42,501 nucleotides of DNA from an uncultured bacterium (GCA_913009415.1 CAJVYM010000008.1:1-42501); one strand, 5' to 3'. Counted from the first letter of the stretch, positions 32,179 through 40,712 are shown. Numbers and translations: made by a program. Notes: generated by a model from the letters alone, not told the origin.

Positions 32179-33183
32179 ATGATCCGCAGCCAGACGAGCG
32201 TATTGTTGCTGATAACGATACTCGGGATCATTCTCTTCGCTTGCGTGGCCGTTGGGCAGGAGCCGATCCTATCGTTCACGGTCCTCCCGACAAAGGTGGA
32301 GATAGCTCCCGGGGAGACGGCGCCCTTGGTGCTATCAATCGACAACAAATCGCTGCATCCGGGGGATGACATCGCGGTGAGCCTGACCGGTGCGGATGGG
32401 TTCTCACTCGATCCGGCACCGGCGGATATCAAGGTAATTAAACCGTTCGGCAAGGCCGCGCTCAACATAAACCTTGTTGCCTCCCCCGATGTGGCTATCG
32501 GAACGCACGATCTCAAGTTACAGGTGATCTACACGTACTGCATCGATGTGAGCTGTTTTCAGATCGTCGATGAAGTGAATGTTCCCGTGTTGGTGACCAC
32601 AATCTTGCTCGGTCCGGCCACGATGAAGAAGGCAAGGCGTATCCCCCCCTGGGTGATCCCCATGATTGGGGTAATTCTCCTACTCGGGGCGATCCTGCTA
32701 TGGCAGTACGCCGGCATGCGCGTTCCCATGTACGTCGCCCTGTCTTTGTTCATCGTCGGTGGCCTCGCCTATGGCGTGATGCTCGGCCAGCACGAACAGG
32801 CACAGGGGATCGCCGCCGTGCTGTGCACATCGTGTATAGGGATAGAAGAGTCTCAACACGAGGAACCTGTCTTATCCCAGGATGCTCTGTCTGTTCTCGG
32901 AGGGCTCGATACGGATCTGAAACTGATCGTATTCTACGCTCCCTGGTGCCACTCCTGCCCCTATGCGGAGAAGATGGTGAAGGACATGGCGAAGGTAAAT
33001 TCGCACATCACCTACAAGTTTGTCAACGTAGATACGAACAGGGACCTGGCCGCCTCCAACGGGGTGATCCGCAACCAGCGGACCATAGTTCCAGCGATAG
33101 TGCGTGTCGATACCGGCAAGATCATCTTCGGTATCGACCATCTGGAGGAGCGCCTGCTCGATCTATTAGGGGTAGGCTCGTGA
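32179..33183 (+). CDS. DsbD-like hybrid: exported beta domain, two TM helices, thioredoxin domain
   Basis: A 334-residue protein. A signal peptide (1-26) is followed by an Ig/NEW3-like beta domain in which Cys121 and Cys126 ('YCIDVSCF') resemble the DsbD alpha-domain pair. Two membrane segments follow (about 157-178 and 182-203), then a CTSC pair (216-219), then a thioredoxin-like domain with 'APWCHSC' (257-260), like DsbD gamma. The eight-helix DsbD beta/CcdA channel is absent. Topology would put the pairs on both sides of the loop region, but this is uncertain. Together with the next gene, it may pass electrons to TlpA-like proteins. ATG has AAGGGGAATCG upstream, 16 bases after the previous stop. 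Confidence 0.7.
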   Translation: MIRSQTSVLLLITILGIILFACVAVGQEPILSFTVLPTKVEIAPGETAPLVLSIDNKSLHPGDDIAVSLTGADGFSLDPAPADIKVIKPFGKAALNINLVASPDVAIGTHDLKLQVIYTYCIDVSCFQIVDEVNVPVLVTTILLGPATMKKARRIPPWVIPMIGVILLLGAILLWQYAGMRVPMYVALSLFIVGGLAYGVMLGQHEQAQGIAAVLCTSCIGIEESQHEEPVLSQDALSVLGGLDTDLKLIVFYAPWCHSCPYAEKMVKDMAKVNSHITYKFVNVDTNRDLAASNGVIRNQRTIVPAIVRVDTGKIIFGIDHLEERLLDLLGVGS

Positions 33184-33995
33184 GGCTAGCGTTGATGCGG
33201 CGGATCAGCCAGGGATTCGGGATCCTCCTCGGCTTGTTCGGGTTCACGGGAATCGGGATGACGCACATCATATTCCCGGGGCTGCACTGCTATGCCTGCC
33301 CCCTCTCGGTGACGATTTGTCCGATCGGCCTGATGCAGAATCTCGTGATCTATGGCACTGTCCCGTACTTTTGGGTAGGGACTATCGTCGCTTACGGCCT
33401 CGTCCTTGGACGCGGATTCTGCGGCTGGTTCTGCCCGTTCGGCACGTTAAACGACCTCCTTTCGTTCAATAAAGTGCGCATCGTCAGGGGCTTTTCCTAC
33501 ACCAAGTATGCGGTGCTCATTGGGACGATCGTCGCTGCGTGGGCATTTGCCGATACGATGTTCTGCAAGCTGTGTCCGGCGGGGGGGCTCGAAGCGTCGA
33601 TCCCATACCTGTTCCTCGGGATTGCCTCAGTGAACCGCCCGTTCATTATCCACATGATCACACTGGGCTTTGTGCTCATCGGGATGGTATTGATTTCCCG
33701 ATTCTGGTGCCGCTACTTATGCCCGATGGGGGCGCTCCTATCGCTGTTCAACCGGGTGAGCTTCTTGCACCTGAAGCTCGATAGCAATCGCTGCTCGCGC
33801 TGCACTGTGTGCACTGATGCTTGCCCGATGGGATTGAAGCCATACGAAGACTACGATGACCACAACTGCACAAAGTGTGGCGAGTGCACGAGCGTCTGTT
33901 CGCTCGACGCGCTGACGCTCACCTTTTCTCCACAGATGCCACGCTTACACAGGGATGAGAACTATGTCCCCGAGCGTATCAAGATCGATACATAA
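33180..33995 (+). CDS. NapH/CcoG-like membrane polyferredoxin
   Basis: The track ORF starts at 32700 within the previous gene in another frame; the real start is probably GTG 33180, overlapping the previous stop (GTGA). The 271-residue product has four or five membrane segments and cysteine clusters in the NapH/4Fe-4S_5 style: 'CYACPLSVTICPIG', 'GFCGWFCPFG', 'CKLCPAGG', 'FWCRYLCPMGA', then a two-cluster ferredoxin module 'CSRCTVCTDACPMG' and 'CTKCGECTSVC'. Such proteins carry electrons through the membrane. Its place after two thioredoxin-type proteins suggests a source of reductant for thiol exchange outside the cell. It overlaps the convergent peptidase gene by 34 bases. Confidence 0.85.
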   Translation: MRLALMRRISQGFGILLGLFGFTGIGMTHIIFPGLHCYACPLSVTICPIGLMQNLVIYGTVPYFWVGTIVAYGLVLGRGFCGWFCPFGTLNDLLSFNKVRIVRGFSYTKYAVLIGTIVAAWAFADTMFCKLCPAGGLEASIPYLFLGIASVNRPFIIHMITLGFVLIGMVLISRFWCRYLCPMGALLSLFNRVSFLHLKLDSNRCSRCTVCTDACPMGLKPYEDYDDHNCTKCGECTSVCSLDALTLTFSPQMPRLHRDENYVPERIKIDT

Positions 33996-35176
33996 ATTAT
34001 CCCAGCGATAAATATCGCCAGGGTAAGGGCGATGGCGATCCCAGATGCCGCTTGTGTCTTCGATGAACCGATCGTGTAGGCGGCGATTTCATAGCCGCGC
34101 GGTGTTCCCGGACTTGCCGGGTCCTCCGCCCATACCTCCCACGTCCATGTCCCCGCGTCCTCCCCGGCAGTGGTCGATTTGTTCAACACGAGCGTTCCGT
34201 TCGAGAATGAGCGCGGCGATGGGTAGAAGCTGTGCTTCTCCTGCGTGTAGTGGAGATTGGTATCCGGTTGTGATCTGTAGTAGGCATAGCTCGCGTTACC
34301 GTGCGGATCGATGACGCGAACGTAGAGCAGAACAGGCGTGTTGGGCTCCACCCCGGTTATCTTAAGCGAACGCACCTGCGTAACGCCGGATTTGACCGTG
34401 CCGCTTGGGGAGAACGAGAGGGAAAGGTGCAGGTTACTAAGCCGTAAAGAAGGGACGATCCCCGCGACGACAACGTAGCGATCGATCGTGTAGGACCCAA
34501 ATGTACCATGATCGAGGGTCGTTCTCACACCGGATGGATCGGTTTTATCGCGGTTGTACGGATCGATGATCGTGTACGTAGCCCCTCTCTTTCCCGTGAT
34601 CACCACCCAGTGGCAGTCCTCAGTCTGCGTCGTCGAGCCGTGGCAGTGGCTTCCCCAGTGTACGCCGCTGATGACCGGATACCCCTGGGCAAGAGAACGA
34701 TCGATCGTCCACTCCGCCGTGCTATCGAGACCGTGCTTGCTGTGGTTGACGTACTGAGTTATCGAGATCTGAGGTGGAAGATGCGTCCACTCCAGGCAAC
34801 AGGAACCGGTGTCGCTCCCGCACTTTCCGTACCCCCCGTGCGTCTTTAGCCAATCGTTTAGTATCCCTGGGTCCATCCCCGTGCGTGTCGTGTCGGTGCA
34901 CGACGATTCGCGCGGTATAGAGAAGCTGACGTTGTAGTAGTCGAGGACCATGGCAAAGGCCGTGATCAGACAACCGTCGCTGTCAATGCTGTCCTGGCAC
35001 CCGCCAGTCCCCATCCCGCAGTCGCCCCAGTAACCGTTCGGTCCACGATACGCTTGGTTAAACGCGGGAACCTTGGCGGGAAGAGCGATGTCTCCTTGGG
35101 CAAAAACGGGCGAGAGGAGGAGAAAAGTGAGAGTTACTGCTACCAGAAGAACCGCTAATCCGTTATTGGGCTTCAC
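33962..35176 (-). CDS. Exported C39-like peptidase with C-terminal membrane anchor
   Basis: The protein from GTG 35176 (404 residues; the GTG overlaps the upstream stop, GTGA) has a signal peptide ending 'SPVFAQ'. The peptidase C39_2-like domain follows: Cys in 'DSDGCLITAFAMVLDYY', His in 'DCHWVVITG' and Asp in 'TIIDPYN' form the papain-like triad. Several extra Cys residues ('CGMGTGGCQD', 'CGSDTGSCC') may form disulfides. A beta-sandwich (about 250-370) leads to a C-terminal hydrophobic helix with an Arg end ('YVSILIRSGT'), so it is probably anchored outside the membrane. Substrate unknown. It is the last gene of a three-gene set with FAD and HAD enzymes, with overlapping ends. Confidence 0.82.
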   Translation of the reverse strand: MKPNNGLAVLLVAVTLTFLLLSPVFAQGDIALPAKVPAFNQAYRGPNGYWGDCGMGTGGCQDSIDSDGCLITAFAMVLDYYNVSFSIPRESSCTDTTRTGMDPGILNDWLKTHGGYGKCGSDTGSCCLEWTHLPPQISITQYVNHSKHGLDSTAEWTIDRSLAQGYPVISGVHWGSHCHGSTTQTEDCHWVVITGKRGATYTIIDPYNRDKTDPSGVRTTLDHGTFGSYTIDRYVVVAGIVPSLRLSNLHLSLSFSPSGTVKSGVTQVRSLKITGVEPNTPVLLYVRVIDPHGNASYAYYRSQPDTNLHYTQEKHSFYPSPRSFSNGTLVLNKSTTAGEDAGTWTWEVWAEDPASPGTPRGYEIAAYTIGSSKTQAASGIAIALTLAIFIAGIIYVSILIRSGT

Positions 35177-36537
35177 TCCTTCTCTGCCTTCTCCTTTGTG
35201 ACACCGCCCTGCGTTGCCACCTGCTTGATGTTGCGCGCGGCGAGCAGCCCGCTCACTGCGGAGTAGACGATCCCTCGGCAATGTCCTGATGCATCGCCAG
35301 CGACGTAGAATCCGGGGATAGCGGTCTCCATCGCTGGGCTCACCGGATAGCGAGTGTCGTAGAATTTGATCTCCGGTGCGTAGATGAACGTGTTATCCGC
35401 GGTGAGTCCGGGAATGATGTTGTTGAGCTGTTCCAACCCCTCAATCAGGTTCACCACAACGCGGTCGGGAAGAGCCATCGAGATGTCCCCCGGGGTGACG
35501 TCGGTAAGCGTAGGGGAGATCGTCGCCCGGCGAAGGCGATCGGCGGTCGAGCGATGACCGTTCTTCAGGTCCTTCAACCGCTGGATGATCGGGCGACCGC
35601 CGCCGATCGTCGTCGCCAGTTTCGCGATCGCTCGGCCGTACTCAGTGGTGTCCTCCACCGGATCGGTCAGCTCGATGTGGGAGAGCAGAGCGAAGTTCGT
35701 ATTCTCCGTCTTGTCGTCATTCTCCGCGTGTCCGTTCACCAGCGTGAAATCGTCGTAGCTCTCCTTGACGACAAACCCGCGCGGATTGGTACAGAATGTA
35801 CGCACCATGTCATCGTAGGTAGCAGTCCGCACGCGCAGCTTGGCGTCGTACATCACCTGTTCTATCTGTGTGTAGATCTCAGCGGGAAACTCCACGCGCA
35901 CGCCGACGTCGATCGGTCCGTATTCCGTGAGGATGCCCAGTTTGCTTGCCTCCTCACGCAACCAATACGCACCGGCGCGGCCGGGCGCGGCGAGGACGTA
36001 GCGCGCCTCGATCTGTTCACTCCCCGAGAGGATGAAAAGATCGCCCCTGCGAGAGATGTGCTCGATGCGGTTCTCAAGCGATGTTAGAACTCCGTGATCC
36101 AGGAGGTGATGATAGAAGCGGTCGATGATCTGGCGAACGTGTGATGTCCCCATGTGACGCTGACGGCCACTGATGAACTCGATTCCATAGCGGCTGGCGT
36201 CCTGCTTGAGCGCGGCGAGCGCCTGCTGGTCCTCCCCCGAGTACTTGTCCGGTGCGCCAAAGGCAGTGAACGTGTCGTCCACCCGATCGATGTAGGATTG
36301 AATTACGGCCTCGTCCTGGCCGATGCTCGCCGGATCGCCACCGATCTTCGAGGTCAGATTTAGCTTGCCATCGGAGAACGCCCCCGCCCCGCCGACGCCA
36401 AAGCAGATGTGCTTTCGAACGCTGGGCTCCATGCCGCGATCGATGAGGAGAACATCGAGGCCGCTATCAATTAGCTCTTTGGCGGCGAACAGCCCAGCCG
36501 GCCCGGCTCCGATTATTGCTACGTCCACTCGTTTCAT
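35173..36537 (-). CDS. FAD-dependent dehydrogenase (COG2509-like)
   Basis: A 454-residue flavoprotein. The Rossmann motif is 'IIGAGPAGLFAAKEL' at residues 8-22, the second FAD motif 'FGVGGAGAFSDGKLN' follows near 47, and the C-terminal FAD segment is 'PGFYVAGDASGHCRGI' near 410. The mid part has 'VLAAPGRAGAYWL'. This is the uncharacterised FAD dehydrogenase group that some genomes annotate as NAD(P)/FAD-dependent oxidoreductase; the substrate is unknown. ATG overlaps the stop of the HAD gene upstream (ATGA), and its own stop overlaps the peptidase start, so the three are coupled. Confidence 0.85.
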   Translation of the reverse strand: MKRVDVAIIGAGPAGLFAAKELIDSGLDVLLIDRGMEPSVRKHICFGVGGAGAFSDGKLNLTSKIGGDPASIGQDEAVIQSYIDRVDDTFTAFGAPDKYSGEDQQALAALKQDASRYGIEFISGRQRHMGTSHVRQIIDRFYHHLLDHGVLTSLENRIEHISRRGDLFILSGSEQIEARYVLAAPGRAGAYWLREEASKLGILTEYGPIDVGVRVEFPAEIYTQIEQVMYDAKLRVRTATYDDMVRTFCTNPRGFVVKESYDDFTLVNGHAENDDKTENTNFALLSHIELTDPVEDTTEYGRAIAKLATTIGGGRPIIQRLKDLKNGHRSTADRLRRATISPTLTDVTPGDISMALPDRVVVNLIEGLEQLNNIIPGLTADNTFIYAPEIKFYDTRYPVSPAMETAIPGFYVAGDASGHCRGIVYSAVSGLLAARNIKQVATQGGVTKEKAEKE

Positions 36538-37259
36538 AGAAGAATCCCCCGAAGTTCTGTAACATCGGTGATAATATCATCTGCAATTCTCTCCTGCGGC
36601 TCCTCTTCACCATCCGGATTGACCCACACAGAGAACATACCCGCATCGTTTGCCCCGATTATATCCATTTCATAAGAATTGCCCACGTAGAGCGCCTTAT
36701 CAGCAGGAGCGTTTACCACCTGCAACAGCCTGGCAAAGAGGCGCGGGTCCGGTTTGTGAATTCCCACGTCTCCCGAGACGATGATCGTATCGAAGTATCC
36801 TTCGAGGCCCAGTAGCTTGATCTTCTCCCACTGCATGTCGCTCGGGCCATTGGTCAATAGGCCAAGGGTGTACTTCTCGCGCAGGTCTTTGAGGAGAGGC
36901 ACTACCCCGTCAATGAGGACGAGCGATTCCGTACGCAGCGCGATGTACACGTCCGAGAGCCTGTGCGCAAGCTCATTGTCATCGATGCCGTGCTCGGAAA
37001 GCAGGCTGATCCAGATTCGTTCGCGCAGCGAAGTCGTGCTGTCACGATCTTCCTGCAGCTCGTACCACAGGTCGGCGTAGCGATCCGCGGCAAGCGATAA
37101 ATCTCCGATTAAACTTACTGAAGCCCCGCCATGCTGCAGCGCGTCAGCCATCGCGCGTTCGATGTTTATGGCATAATGGCAGAGGGTCCCGTCGAGATCG
37201 AAGACGACGGCGGACAAGGCCCGATCCTGCAGTGGTTGAATGACTCTATCGATGAGCAT
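36534..37259 (-). CDS. HAD-superfamily hydrolase (phosphatase)
   Basis: The 241-residue protein has the HAD motifs in order: 'VFDLDGTLCHY' (nucleophile Asp), 'LGLLTNGPSD' (Thr), 'KPDPRLFARLL' (Lys) and 'YVGNSYEMDIIGANDAGM' (acid pair region). A helical cap lies between the first two. It probably removes phosphate from a small molecule, in the YjjG/REG-2-like subgroup. The track start at 37370 would cover the divergent promoter region. The ATG at 37259 with GAGG upstream is preferred, though a start at 37370 cannot be fully excluded. First in the minus-strand set with the FAD enzyme. Confidence 0.88.
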   Translation of the reverse strand: MLIDRVIQPLQDRALSAVVFDLDGTLCHYAINIERAMADALQHGGASVSLIGDLSLAADRYADLWYELQEDRDSTTSLRERIWISLLSEHGIDDNELAHRLSDVYIALRTESLVLIDGVVPLLKDLREKYTLGLLTNGPSDMQWEKIKLLGLEGYFDTIIVSGDVGIHKPDPRLFARLLQVVNAPADKALYVGNSYEMDIIGANDAGMFSVWVNPDGEEEPQERIADDIITDVTELRGILL

Positions 37260-37337
37260 ATCCTCTATAAAGGTAACGTGGTTTGACAACTGCCAGATCT
37301 TAGGCAGTGCTGGGGGCAAAATCAAGGGAGATCGAAA

Positions 37338-37928
37338 GTGCGGATTATCAGTGGGAGCAGGCGGGGACATCGACTCGTGGAGTGGGAGGAGAGCGGGATC
37401 AGGCCGATGCGCGATTTCGTCCGCTCGGCGCTGTTTAACATCCTCGCCGATCTAGTGATCGACGCCCGCTTCCTCGACCTGTTCTGCGGAACAGGGAGCG
37501 TCGGACTGGAAGCCCTGTCGCGCGGAGCGTGGGAGGCGACGTTCGTCGATCGATCCCGCAAGGCGTGCAGTATCGTCCGACGCAACCTCGATTCGCTCGG
37601 CTTTCTCGACCAGGGCAGCGTCCTGCAACGCGACTACGCGGCAGGGATCGACCATTTGGAGCGGCGGGGAAAACGCTACGACCTGATCTTCGTCGGCCCA
37701 CCGTACGATAAGGGCCTGGCTGAGGCCGCACTGCAATCGATTGTTGAGCACGCGATCCTGGCCAAGAATGGTCTCATAATAACCGAGGTGAGGAACAAGA
37801 CTCACCTTGACGATAGATATGGGCCGCTGGAGCGCTTTGACAAGCGGATTTATGGGGATAATGTCCTTGATTTCTATGCGTCTAGCGAGCCTACGGCAAA
37901 CGTGCGAGAAGAACAAGGAAGGCAGTAA
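37338..37928 (+). CDS. rsmD: RsmD-like 16S rRNA (guanine966-N2)-methyltransferase
   Basis: A 196-residue SAM-dependent methyltransferase. It starts 'MRIISGSRRGHRL' from GTG 37338, has 'RPMRDFVRSALFNIL', the SAM motif 'FLDLFCGTGSVGLEALSRGA' near residue 45, and motif IV as 'FVGPPYDKG' near 118. In RsmD motif IV is normally DPPY/DPPF; here the Asp is Gly120 (GGC, one base from GAC). The rest of the fold is intact. It would methylate G966 of 16S rRNA during 30S assembly if active. It is divergent from the HAD gene and ten bases before surE. Confidence 0.88.
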   Translation: MRIISGSRRGHRLVEWEESGIRPMRDFVRSALFNILADLVIDARFLDLFCGTGSVGLEALSRGAWEATFVDRSRKACSIVRRNLDSLGFLDQGSVLQRDYAAGIDHLERRGKRYDLIFVGPPYDKGLAEAALQSIVEHAILAKNGLIITEVRNKTHLDDRYGPLERFDKRIYGDNVLDFYASSEPTANVREEQGRQ

Positions 37929-37937
37929 GGAGGAAGA

Positions 37938-38747
37938 GTGAGTCAGACGGCAAAGAAGAAGACGATACTTGTAACAAACGATGATGGGGTAAACGCGCGT
38001 GGAATCATGGCCCTTAAAGAGGAGCTCGACCGGATCGCGTTCGTCGAGGTGTACGCACCGGATCGGAACTGGTCTGCGGCGAGCCGTACAATGACTTTTC
38101 ACAAGCCGCTACGTGTTGATCAGGTACGCCTGCTCAATGGCAGCGTGGGACATATGACGAGCGGCACGCCGTCCGATTGCGTCTCTCTGGCCGTCCTCGG
38201 CCTGCTGAAGGAGAAGCCCGATCTCGTCGTCTCGGGGATTAACGCCGGTCTCAATATGGGTGAGGACATCACCTATTCCGGGACAGTTGCCGCGGCGATG
38301 CAGGGGGCGCGGACAGGGATCCCGTCGGTCGCGGTATCCTTCGATACCGAGGCAGATGAGTTGGAGATACCTGACTACTCCAAGGCGGCTCGGTTTGCTG
38401 CTCGTCTCGCGGCGTTGATCCTGGAAGAGAGTTCACTTCCGCCCGGAGTCCTGCTCAACGTCAATGTTCCCCGGATGCATCACGATAGACCTATAGAGGT
38501 GAAAGTGACGCGACTGGGAGGATTGGTGTACAAAAACTACCTGGTGCAGGGGAAAGATCCGCATGGACGAAACTTTTACTGGATCACCGGAGAGCCGCGA
38601 ACGCACGTTCCGCCAGAAGAGGAAGGGACGGACATCTGGGCGGTCACCAACGGCTACATCTCGATCACTCCGATCCACCTCGACATGACCTATCAACCGC
38701 TTGTCGAGGGCCTGCGCGGTTGGGAGGACAAGACTTGGTTTACCTGA
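37938..38747 (+). CDS. surE: 5'/3'-nucleotidase SurE
   Basis: A 269-residue metal-dependent nucleoside monophosphatase. The family start 'ILVTNDDGVNARGI' contains the metal-binding Asp pair; 'RNWSAASRTMTF' and 'SGTPSDCV' are further conserved blocks, and 'SGINAGLNMGEDITYSGTVAAAMQG' (split in two motifs: SGINAGLNMG and YSGTVAAAM) supplies the metal site Asn. GTG start with AAGGAGGAAG upstream. It follows rsmD in the same direction. It salvages nucleotides in stationary phase or stress in characterised bacteria. Confidence 0.95.
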   Translation: MSQTAKKKTILVTNDDGVNARGIMALKEELDRIAFVEVYAPDRNWSAASRTMTFHKPLRVDQVRLLNGSVGHMTSGTPSDCVSLAVLGLLKEKPDLVVSGINAGLNMGEDITYSGTVAAAMQGARTGIPSVAVSFDTEADELEIPDYSKAARFAARLAALILEESSLPPGVLLNVNVPRMHHDRPIEVKVTRLGGLVYKNYLVQGKDPHGRNFYWITGEPRTHVPPEEEGTDIWAVTNGYISITPIHLDMTYQPLVEGLRGWEDKTWFT

Positions 38748-38753
38748 TCGAGG

Positions 38754-39029
38754 CTACGCCTTCCAGATCGTCCACACTCCGATCAGTATGAACAACGCTC
38801 CCGCGCCGTAGTGCACAAAGCGAATAGTATGCGCTGGTAAAAAACGACCGACCACGGTCCCGAGCACGACGGCAATAGCGCTCGACAGGAGGAGGGCGCT
38901 CCCTGCGCCGATGAAGATCGCCCATGGGGAGTACGATTGAGAAGCGAGGGTGAACACGGTGATCTGGGTCTTATCGCCCAGTTCTGCCATGAACACGAGA
39001 GCAAACGTTGACAGGATTGTCTGTAGCAT
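38754..39029 (-). CDS. UPF0016/GDT1-family half-size cation transporter
   Basis: The 91-residue protein holds one copy of the family motif 'AELGDKTQ' near residue 15 and three hydrophobic segments. Eukaryotic GDT1/TMEM165 and many bacterial forms have two copies; single-domain forms must pair as dimers. The family exports Mn2+ or Ca2+ from the cytoplasm. GGCGGAGG lies upstream of the ATG. I looked for a yybP-ykoY manganese riboswitch, often found before this family, and saw none. No second half-gene lies next to it, so a homodimer is likely. It converges with surE. Confidence 0.9.
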   Translation of the reverse strand: MLQTILSTFALVFMAELGDKTQITVFTLASQSYSPWAIFIGAGSALLLSSAIAVVLGTVVGRFLPAHTIRFVHYGAGALFILIGVWTIWKA

Positions 39030-39140
39030 ATGAGCCTCCGCCAGGTGTATAGGGCCACATTGTAGTGAACGAGCGCAGAATGGACAATCGCAGCCTTGTC
39101 GGGCTTGCTTATCATGTGGCTCTGGACATACACTTGACGT

Positions 39141-39656
39141 ATGTTAGGGAAGAAATATTACCAGTTCTATGCCAATGTCAACTACCGTGCCTGTCCGGAG
39201 TGCTTAGCTCTGCACGGACGCATCGCCTCCAAGGAGGATGCCTTCCCTCCCTGTTCTGAAGGGGGTCAGTACATGATCGTCCCCTTCTCGCACAAGGAAC
39301 TGCCCTATCACAAGGAGCAACAGCGGGAGATGCGCATTGCTGCTCAGAATGAATTGAAACGGCGAGAGTTATTTAACCATGGGATAGCACTTCTTGGCAA
39401 GGACAATGAAGAGGCGATAGCCAAGCTATCCGAGTCGGCGCGCTACGATCTGTACATCCCCGAGGTGGAGCGTCTCGTCGAGGAGAAGGGAGATATCTTG
39501 CGAAACGATAAGTCTCTACGGGAAAGGCTGTTGAAACAGTTCGTGCAGGCATACTCGGACAAGTTTGGCTGGCGGCGCTACGAGCGACTCCGTGAGTTAA
39601 TGCGCATCGCGCGGGAGGAGGAAGGGATCAGGCGCCTGCGGGAGCTCCTGGGATGA
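39141..39656 (+). CDS. Cys-containing basic helical protein, unknown function
   Basis: I do not recognise this 171-residue protein. The N-terminus '[24 protein letters not shown]' (core CPECLALHG) recalls the end of the phage SPP1 gp7/Mu F head-morphogenesis domain, where CPxCxxLxG is common, but no phage genes are near. A further Cys lies in 'PPCSEGG'. The rest (about 60-171) is highly charged and helical, with a [10 protein letters not shown] segment and a possible coiled coil at the end. No good ribosome site precedes the ATG. It overlaps the ComEA-like gene by four bases (ATGA), so it may act with it. Confidence 0.65.
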   Translation: MLGKKYYQFYANVNYRACPECLALHGRIASKEDAFPPCSEGGQYMIVPFSHKELPYHKEQQREMRIAAQNELKRRELFNHGIALLGKDNEEAIAKLSESARYDLYIPEVERLVEEKGDILRNDKSLRERLLKQFVQAYSDKFGWRRYERLRELMRIAREEEGIRRLRELLG

Positions 39657-40030
39657 AAGCGCGTTTTTCGCTGGCGCAAGAACGCGGGCTGATCATACTG
39701 GTTGCTATTGGAATTATCATGAGCGGTCTGGCCCTGTTCCTGCCGTCATTTGCTCATCGATCTGTGATCAAGGTTGCTCCGATCGAGTTGTCCGGGGTGA
39801 CGGTCTTGCGCCCGACGTTCCTCGACTCACCGCCAAAGATCGACCTGAATTCAGCGGGAATCGAAGACCTGAAAAAACTTCCTGGCATCGGAGATGTACT
39901 TGCTCAGCGGATAGTGGACTATCGAAACGAATACGGTCCGTTCGAATCACTCGATGACCTTAAGAATGTAAGCGGAATCGGGAAGAGCCTGATACAGAAG
40001 ATCTCTGAGTTAGTCAAGCTTGGAGAGTGA
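39653..40030 (+). CDS. ComEA-like helix-hairpin-helix DNA-binding protein
   Basis: A 125-residue protein with one N-terminal membrane helix (residues 12-31) and a double helix-hairpin-helix: '[30 protein letters not shown]' (motif [12 protein letters not shown]) then '[12 protein letters not shown]'. This is the layout of ComEA, which binds incoming double-stranded DNA outside the membrane during transformation. No comEC is in the window, so competence is not shown. ATG overlaps the stop of the preceding gene. It converges with the pilin-like gene, four bases apart. Confidence 0.85.
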   Translation: MKARFSLAQERGLIILVAIGIIMSGLALFLPSFAHRSVIKVAPIELSGVTVLRPTFLDSPPKIDLNSAGIEDLKKLPGIGDVLAQRIVDYRNEYGPFESLDDLKNVSGIGKSLIQKISELVKLGE

Positions 40031-40034
40031 AGGA

Positions 40035-40559
40035 TTACTTGCCGGTGATCGTGTACACGAGGGTGAGGCCGTAGTCACCGTCTTTGTATGTGCCTTCGTT
40101 GACCTTCACTTTGTAATCGACACTTAGTAGGTACGCCCCGCGGGTGCCGCTTGCGAGAACCTGATCGGAAGTGGAAATGGAGAAGAAGCTCCCACCATTG
40201 ACGCGCACCATGAAATCGCTTAAAGGCTTGATGTAGCTGCCGTTGTAGCTTGTTCCCATATCGGATTCAATCGAGTGCACCTTAACCGCCCAAGGGATAT
40301 TGCTTGCAGCGTTGAGCACGAGAACGCCGTCGTCTTCGATGAACCCTGCGGCGAAATCACTTGCATCCGGCTTACGCACGTCATAGCGGTTAGTGATCGA
40401 CGTATTCGTGCCTGCTACCGAACCATCAATCGTGAGGGACTGGAACGGGAGAACCGTCCAACTGACGTGCACCACGGCGCTGGAACTAGGGCCCGCAGCC
40501 AGCGCGGATACTGGAACCAAGAGAATAGCAAGAATAAGCGTCACTAGGCATCGTTTCAT
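40035..40559 (-). CDS. Secreted pilin-like protein under a single c-di-GMP riboswitch
   Basis: A 174-residue protein with a signal peptide ending 'SALAAGP'. The mature domain begins 'VVHVSWTVLPFQSLTIDGS', like the 'VNWTIQKFVELTI' opening of the pilin-like paralogs at 24-25 kb, and ends 'DGDYGLTLVYTITGK', matching their GxYxxTVTYTV last strand. The middle is longer. It belongs to the same beta-sandwich family but is 15 kb away and alone. The ribosome site (AACGAG) is weak and lies directly next to the riboswitch P1 helix, so translation should depend on the RNA fold. Confidence 0.75.
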   Translation of the reverse strand: MKRCLVTLILAILLVPVSALAAGPSSSAVVHVSWTVLPFQSLTIDGSVAGTNTSITNRYDVRKPDASDFAAGFIEDDGVLVLNAASNIPWAVKVHSIESDMGTSYNGSYIKPLSDFMVRVNGGSFFSISTSDQVLASGTRGAYLLSVDYKVKVNEGTYKDGDYGLTLVYTITGK

Positions 40560-40565
40560 CTCGTT

Positions 40566-40648
40566 TTCGGAAACCCGGCTACCATTTCAGGCCCGTGGCT
40601 TTGCGTCCCTCACTTGTTATTCGTGAGGTTTGCCGTTTCGATTCCGAA
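40566..40648 (-). promoter_or_regulatory. c-di-GMP-I (GEMM-I) riboswitch 4, canonical single aptamer
   Basis: On the minus strand: P1 TTCGGAA (40648-40642) pairs with TTCCGAA (40572-40566). GGCAAACCTCAC...GTGAGGGACGCAAAGCC forms P2, and ACGGGCCTGAAATGGTAGCCGGGTTTCCG (in part GGTAGCCGGG) forms the P3 half. All main GEMM-I signatures are present. P2 ends in a nine-base loop rather than a GNRA tetraloop. The P1 3' strand ends six bases before the ATG at 40559. Confidence 0.92.
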
Positions 40649-40680
40649 TCTTCACCCCCTACTTAGTATTTTCCACAATC

Positions 40681-40712
40681 ATATTATACCTAGAAACGAT
40701 GGCCCTTAGACA
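40681..40712 (-). promoter_or_regulatory. Shared promoter motif, copy 3 (TGTCTAAG...TATAAT)
   Basis: TGTCTAAG (40712-40705), 16 bases ending TTTCTAGG, then TATAAT. Same spacing as copies 1 and 2 at 24715 and 25739. The leader from here to the gene is about 120 bases and holds only riboswitch 4. Confidence 0.6.

Noticed and set aside
39030-39140. yybP-ykoY manganese riboswitch before the UPF0016 gene
   Set aside because: None of the conserved loop sequences is visible in the short upstream region.
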